Assembly: GCA_018267515.1 (NCBI GenBank)
Contig: JAFDYJ010000013.1
Span: forward strand, 1 to 49,890
Source of the DNA: Bacteroidota bacterium
Lineage (GTDB): Bacteria > Bacteroidota > Bacteroidia > Chitinophagales > Chitinophagaceae
Length of the DNA: 49,890 nucleotides
Direction: 5' to 3'
The notes beneath the pieces are model-generated. The model worked only from the letters and a program-made list of their open reading frames with translations, ran no database searches and was not told where the DNA came from. Position numbers and translations under genes: made by a program. How positions within the stretch are numbered: the stretch's first letter is position 1; each line of letters opens with the position of its first letter. Positions 45,934-49,890 of the stretch are shown in pieces.

Positions 45934-46190
45934 AAAGTTAATTTTGTGTAAGACAACGGAGTTTGGAAAAAGTTTATTCTCTTTTTAAAACAGCTTTAAA
46001 AAAAGCAGAATTTGCCAGGCTTTAAACCTGCTTTTTGAATATTACAGCAAATTTTTCCCTTCAGGATTCCGTTCAATAATCTTTCACGGTTGTAAAATCA
46101 AAAAATGGGTTGTTTATAACCCAATTACCCGGTTTCAAATTTGTAAATTTAGTTTTATAATCCGTACCAATTCATAACTTGCCGCTCCGC

Positions 46191-48239
46191 ATGATCAGTC
46201 AGAATACGATACAACAGATACTGGGCCGTCTTGACATCACAGATGTGATAGGAGGATTTGTAAAACTGAAAAAAAGGGGCACCAACTACTTGGGGCTTTG
46301 TCCGTTTCACAATGAAAAGACACCTTCCTTTACGGTTTCACCAACAAAAGAAATTTACAAATGTTTTGGATGCGGACGTAGTGGCAATACAATCAGTTTT
46401 CTGATGGAGCATGAAAAATACAGCTACGTTGAATCACTAAAGTGGCTGGCCAATAAATATGGAATTGAGATTGAAGAAACTTTCGCTACCGATGAAGAAA
46501 TGCAGCAAATGCTGGCTGCAGATGGTTTGTATATCATCAACAGTTTTGCTCAACAGTTCTTTACCAAAATGCTTTATGAAACCGAAGAAGGAAAAGATAT
46601 TGGTCTGAGCTACCTGAAAGAAAGAGGATTCCGGGAGGAGATTATTTCCAGGTTCCAGTTGGGATATTCGCCTGAACAAAAAGATGCCTTTTCCAAAGAA
46701 GCTCTCCAAAAACAATTCAACAGGGAGGTATTATTAAAAACAGGAATTGTAGTTCTGCGAAATGAACAATTGGTAGATAATTACAGAGGCCGAATTATTT
46801 TCCCCGTACACAATCATAGCGGAAAAGTATTGGGCTTTGGTGCCCGGATTTTAAAAAGCAATGATAAAGCTCCTAAATACATAAATACTCCCGAAAATGA
46901 GATTTATGTAAAAAGTAAAATTTTATATGGCGCCTATTTTGCCCGTCAGGCAATTGATAAAGCCGATGAATGCCTGCTGGTAGAAGGATATACTGATGTA
47001 ATTTCCCTGCACCAGGCAGGTATAGAGAACGTAGTGGCCTCCGGAGGTACATCTCTCACCCAGGATCAATTACGGCTTATAAAAAAATATTCCGCCAATC
47101 TTACTATTGTTTATGACGGTGATGCTGCCGGAGTAAAAGCAGCATTACGGGGGATGGATATGGCTTTGGAGGAAGGATTAAATGTGAAACTAGTGCTGAT
47201 TCCCGGCAATGAAGATCCTGACAGCTATGTTAATAAAATTGGGGCTACCGCATTCAGAGAATTTATTCAAAGTAAGAAAAAGGATTTTATTCTCTTTCAA
47301 TTGGAAGTGGCACTGAATGATGCAGGCAAAGATTCCAACAAGAAGGCAGAAGTGGTTAACCAAATTGCGGAAACCATTTCAAAAATCAATAAAGCTGAAG
47401 ATTTCACGAAACAGCAGGATTATATCAAGCAATGTTCAGAAATTCTGAAAATTGATGAAAGCGGACTTCATGCCTTAGTCAATAAATTCATACATAACCG
47501 GGTCTCCACCCTGGAAAAGAAAATCCATTCCGAAAATATGAGGAGTGAGCAGGAAAACGTTTTTGATGAAAATTCCCGCAAGGCAGCAGTAACGAATTAT
47601 GAAGACTCAACATTCAGCCTGCTTTTCAAAGATGAATTACAGGAAAGAGAAATAGCCCGGATTTTATTGGAACATGGGCTTAAAGACAGAGCCGGCCAGC
47701 AATTAATGGCGGAATATATATTCTCTGAAATGCCGGAAGTAACTATTTTCGACAATCCGGATATTCAAAAATTAATCAGCACTTACAAGGAAATTTTAAA
47801 TGACAACCGCAACAAGGTTACTAAAAACTTTTTTATTTATCACCCCGATATTTCATTGAGTAGTCTTGCTGTTTCATTATTGAATTTTCCTTATGAAGAA
47901 AGTGAGCACTGGCGCAGGGAATTCAGCCAGGCTTCAGGCTACCAGGAAAAACTATTTGAACTGAAATATGAAGATTTTATCAAAACCGTAACTGAAGAAA
48001 GGGATAATAAATTGATAAGCTTTCTGAAAACTGAAGAAGATAAGACTCATATTGAAATAGATTCAGCTCTCAATTATTTAAAGCTTCGCAAAATCAGGAG
48101 AATGTTGATTGAAAACCAGGCAGACCTGGAAAAGCCCCACTCAACTGAAGAGTATGAAGTGCTACACCAGACTCACTATCATTTAAAGAAAATGGAAATG
48201 GAACTGACCCGTAAACTGGGAACAGTCATCCTTCATTGA
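46191..48239 (+). CDS. dnaG: DNA primase
   Basis: The ATG at 46191 (MISQNTIQQILGRL) is chosen over an in-frame TTG at 46179, giving 682 residues. The CHC2 zinc finger is present as CPFHNEKTPSF...CFGCGRSGN (Cys near 37, His 40, Cys 59 and 62). The TOPRIM domain shows LLVEGYTDVISLHQAGI (near 262) and VYDGDAAGVKAA. The C-terminal 200 residues form the helicase-binding region. It makes RNA primers for replication. Its 3' end overlaps the convergent CYTH gene by 14 bases. Confidence 0.96.
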   Translation: MISQNTIQQILGRLDITDVIGGFVKLKKRGTNYLGLCPFHNEKTPSFTVSPTKEIYKCFGCGRSGNTISFLMEHEKYSYVESLKWLANKYGIEIEETFATDEEMQQMLAADGLYIINSFAQQFFTKMLYETEEGKDIGLSYLKERGFREEIISRFQLGYSPEQKDAFSKEALQKQFNREVLLKTGIVVLRNEQLVDNYRGRIIFPVHNHSGKVLGFGARILKSNDKAPKYINTPENEIYVKSKILYGAYFARQAIDKADECLLVEGYTDVISLHQAGIENVVASGGTSLTQDQLRLIKKYSANLTIVYDGDAAGVKAALRGMDMALEEGLNVKLVLIPGNEDPDSYVNKIGATAFREFIQSKKKDFILFQLEVALNDAGKDSNKKAEVVNQIAETISKINKAEDFTKQQDYIKQCSEILKIDESGLHALVNKFIHNRVSTLEKKIHSENMRSEQENVFDENSRKAAVTNYEDSTFSLLFKDELQEREIARILLEHGLKDRAGQQLMAEYIFSEMPEVTIFDNPDIQKLISTYKEILNDNRNKVTKNFFIYHPDISLSSLAVSLLNFPYEESEHWRREFSQASGYQEKLFELKYEDFIKTVTEERDNKLISFLKTEEDKTHIEIDSALNYLKLRKIRRMLIENQADLEKPHSTEEYEVLHQTHYHLKKMEMELTRKLGTVILH

Positions 48240-48759
48240 TACCCTGCTTTTCTAACAACATATCACTGTAGGATTCGGCAACCAGATCTTCCTGATGAAT
48301 GTTGAGTTCATTAAGATAAAAGTCGCACTGTTCCTGCAATTGCATTTTGTTTAAATCTGCAAGCAGATTACCGGCCTCAATCTCAACAAAATTGCCAATA
48401 CCCGGAACTTCATCAATATGAAATTTTACGTTTTGGATGTAATAAATCTCTCTTTTCTTTTTTATAACTACCCGAACACCTATTGACTGTGTCAGCATTT
48501 CTTTCAGCAGGAGTGGTTCCGGAATTTTCAACAGTTGAAACTGTGATTCCCTGGGACCCGATAAGTTAACCCTTTTGTAATAAATAAGATTGTTTTCAAT
48601 GTTTCCTTCACGAAGTTTCAATCTTCCGTTTTCAACATTGAAATAAGTATCAGTCTGAATATCGGTGCCTTTGAATTCAGCTCCCTGATGAAGTAAATAA
48701 TTTCTGACAAAATCTATGTCAGCACAACGGGCTTTAATTTCAACATTGATATGGGACAT
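48226..48759 (-). CDS. CYTH-domain (class IV adenylate cyclase-like/ThTPase-like) protein
   Basis: This 177-residue protein is a single CYTH domain: it opens INVEIKARCADIDFVRNYL, shows QTDTYFNVENGRLKLRE and a basic strand YYKRVN, and closes with GIGNFVEIEAG. The acidic and basic residues that line the tunnel for triphosphates are present. Family activities include adenylate cyclase, thiamine triphosphatase and polyphosphatase; the present one cannot be told apart by sequence alone. Its ATG stands only 6 bases after a terminator-like hairpin, and its 3' end overlaps dnaG. Confidence 0.88.
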   Translation of the reverse strand: MSHINVEIKARCADIDFVRNYLLHQGAEFKGTDIQTDTYFNVENGRLKLREGNIENNLIYYKRVNLSGPRESQFQLLKIPEPLLLKEMLTQSIGVRVVIKKKREIYYIQNVKFHIDEVPGIGNFVEIEAGNLLADLNKMQLQEQCDFYLNELNIHQEDLVAESYSDMLLEKQGINEG

Positions 48760-48764
48760 AAAAA

Positions 48765-48789
48765 AGGTTTGCAGTAATCCGGCAAACCT
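48765..48789 (-). terminator. Intrinsic terminator/attenuator abutting the CYTH start codon
   Basis: On the minus strand AGGTTTGC pairs perfectly with GCAAACCT around a 9-base loop, then TTTTTT runs directly to the CYTH ATG at 48759. It would end the gene at 48814-49266. Because it directly precedes the CYTH start, expression of that gene needs read-through or a promoter inside the hairpin. Confidence 0.75.
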
Positions 48790-48813
48790 AAATCATTTTA
48801 TAAAATCAGGAAG

Positions 48814-49266
48814 TTAATCAGCCATAGAAGTCGCTACTCTTTTACGGGTAACTGCTACTTCCACTTCCCTCATATTTTCACCTTCTGTTTTTTCAAATCT
48901 CATGGCGCTCCATACATGATCCAATTCCACCTGGTGGATACTTTCATAACCGGCATGTGTGAGCCGGTTCCAGCTTCTGTCCCGGTTAAGATCCGTTACG
49001 ATTTTAGAAGTCACTTTAGGATAGGCAACCCAGAATTTGGAGTCTCCTTTCAGTGCCGGCATTACATCATTCAAAATGCCATTGAGCTGGTTTTCATTCA
49101 CAGCAAATACTAATGCAAAATCTATTTTCCGGCTCTTTAAAAGAGGGGTTACATTTTTTGCAAAGGAAAGTTTGTGAAATTGTTTCTCGATAGAAGAAGG
49201 AAGTCCCTGGATCAATAGATTTTTCTCGTCTGCAAATTGCAATTTTTCAAACAACGTTTGTGACAT
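48814..49266 (-). CDS. DUF3052-like uncharacterised protein
   Basis: This 150-residue protein has no signal peptide. Its pattern LLIQGLPSSIEKQFHKL, then IDFALVFAVNENQLNGILN, FWVAYPKVTSK and SWNRLTHAGYESIHQVEL resembles the DUF3052 group of small alpha/beta proteins, for which no activity is established. The assignment is by general pattern. It ends at a strong terminator before the CYTH gene. Confidence 0.7.
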   Translation of the reverse strand: MSQTLFEKLQFADEKNLLIQGLPSSIEKQFHKLSFAKNVTPLLKSRKIDFALVFAVNENQLNGILNDVMPALKGDSKFWVAYPKVTSKIVTDLNRDRSWNRLTHAGYESIHQVELDHVWSAMRFEKTEGENMREVEVAVTRKRVATSMAD

Positions 49267-49435
49267 AAGTAGAAACTATTTAAGGGTTTCCGGCAACAGC
49301 CTCTCAGGTCGTATGCGGAGTTCTCATTGTAGGGAGTGCAAAAATATACAAAATTCACGGCATCCTGAAGGAAATTTTTAATAAATATTCTTGAGTTTCG
49401 TCAATATATTTATCTGAAAAAAAATTTCTATGCAT

Positions 49436-49890
49436 TTAATGTTTTATTGCAGCTTCATAATATTTCATTGCTTCCGGCATATATTTCTGAAGATTTTCAA
49501 TCCGATGTCCTTCTGAAGGATGGGTACTTAAAAATTCCGGAGGTTTCTGCCCGTTTGATGCTTTTTCCATCCTTTGCCATAATGGAATTGCTTCTCTGGG
49601 ATCATAACCCGCCATAGCAGCCCATAACAATCCATAATGATCAGCTTCGGATTCATGTTTCCTTGAAAAGGGTAACAATAATCCCAACTGAGCTCCCAGT
49701 CCAAAAGAAGTCAAAAATAAATTTCTCGTTTCTGTGGGTTTATTAGCTAACGCTACATTTAATCCTTCCTGTACGGCGGCGGCTCCTAATTGCTGACTCA
49801 TTCTTTCATTACCATGATTAAAAATAGCATGTGATACTTCATGTCCCATAACTACTGCCAACGCTGCTTCATTTTGTGTGATAGGAAGCA
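49436..49890 (-). CDS. M48-family metallopeptidase, C-terminal part (cut by window edge)
   Basis: The gene enters from beyond 49890, so only its last about 150 residues are seen. They contain the zinc motif MGHEVSHAIFNHG, the third ligand region SRKHESEADHYGLLWAAMAG and the C-terminal FLSTHPSEGHRIENLQ, typical of M48C/LoiP- or BepA-like periplasmic proteases. These proteases take part in outer-membrane protein quality control. The missing start prevents judging whether it is a lipoprotein. About 170 bases with no visible feature separate it from the DUF3052-like gene. Confidence 0.9.
   Translation of the reverse strand, partial: LPITQNEAALAVVMGHEVSHAIFNHGNERMSQQLGAAAVQEGLNVALANKPTETRNLFLTSFGLGAQLGLLLPFSRKHESEADHYGLLWAAMAGYDPREAIPLWQRMEKASNGQKPPEFLSTHPSEGHRIENLQKYMPEAMKYYEAAIKH

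Noticed and set aside
1..49890. tRNA, rRNA, CRISPR, insertion sequence or prophage features
   Set aside because: I looked in all intergenic spaces and saw no cloverleaf, regular spaced repeats, transposase or integrase.

Overview
The window reads as chromosomal DNA of a Bacteroidota bacterium, most likely from the Chitinophagaceae/Chitinophagales. The support is a type IX secretion pair (a PorP/SprF-like protein and a PKD protein with a gliding-motility-type C-terminal signal), a BT_3928-family DoxX protein, DUF1599, DUF4838, DUF5009 and M56/BlaI genes, AT-rich intergenic DNA, few Shine-Dalgarno sites and some TAnnTTTG-like -7 boxes. I found no tRNA, rRNA, CRISPR array, intact insertion sequence or prophage. 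Both ends cut through genes: a ceramidase-like gene on the left and an M48 peptidase on the right.

Region 1 (1-9968) looks like a catabolic locus built around one divergent intergenic region (5760-6097). Leftward run a DUF4838 glycosidase-like protein, a ceramidase-family hydrolase, an SGNH hydrolase and a second, cut-off ceramidase-family gene. Rightward run a DUF5009/NagX-type membrane acyltransferase, an atypical SGNH hydrolase and a Tat-exported amidohydrolase. Most products carry export signals. There is no SusC/SusD pair. A GTGTACGTTA element occurs in the divergent region and, inverted, upstream of the second SGNH gene, which suggests a common regulator.

Region 2 (10125-25669) is largely housekeeping: a sirtuin, an EVE protein, a LutA-like Fe-S protein, a TPR protein, PDH E1 alpha, RecF with a DciA-like DUF721 protein, a CBS protein, a DUF1599/BT_3928/DppB-type permease operon, FolP, an FKBP lipoprotein, NrnA, Ndk and a BlaI/M56 sensor pair with a probable autoregulatory operator.

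Region 3 (25682-42132) is surface and accessory biology: a two-gene type IX secretion operon, small membrane proteins, a lipoprotein type I pullulanase, a GMC oxidoreductase with its subunit 3 partner, an FkbM methyltransferase, a GH20-like enzyme, an astacin protease with a duplicated C-terminal domain, and a 5'-truncated metallo-beta-lactamase-fold gene. Its intergenic gaps hold degenerate repeat-like DNA and a possible lipoprotein remnant.

Region 4 (42186-49890) holds an EF-G-2-type translational GTPase, a coiled-coil protein, a Trp/Arg-rich secreted protein, DnaG, a CYTH protein, a small uncharacterised protein and an M48 peptidase. Several intrinsic terminators are clear. One abuts the CYTH start codon and could act as an attenuator.
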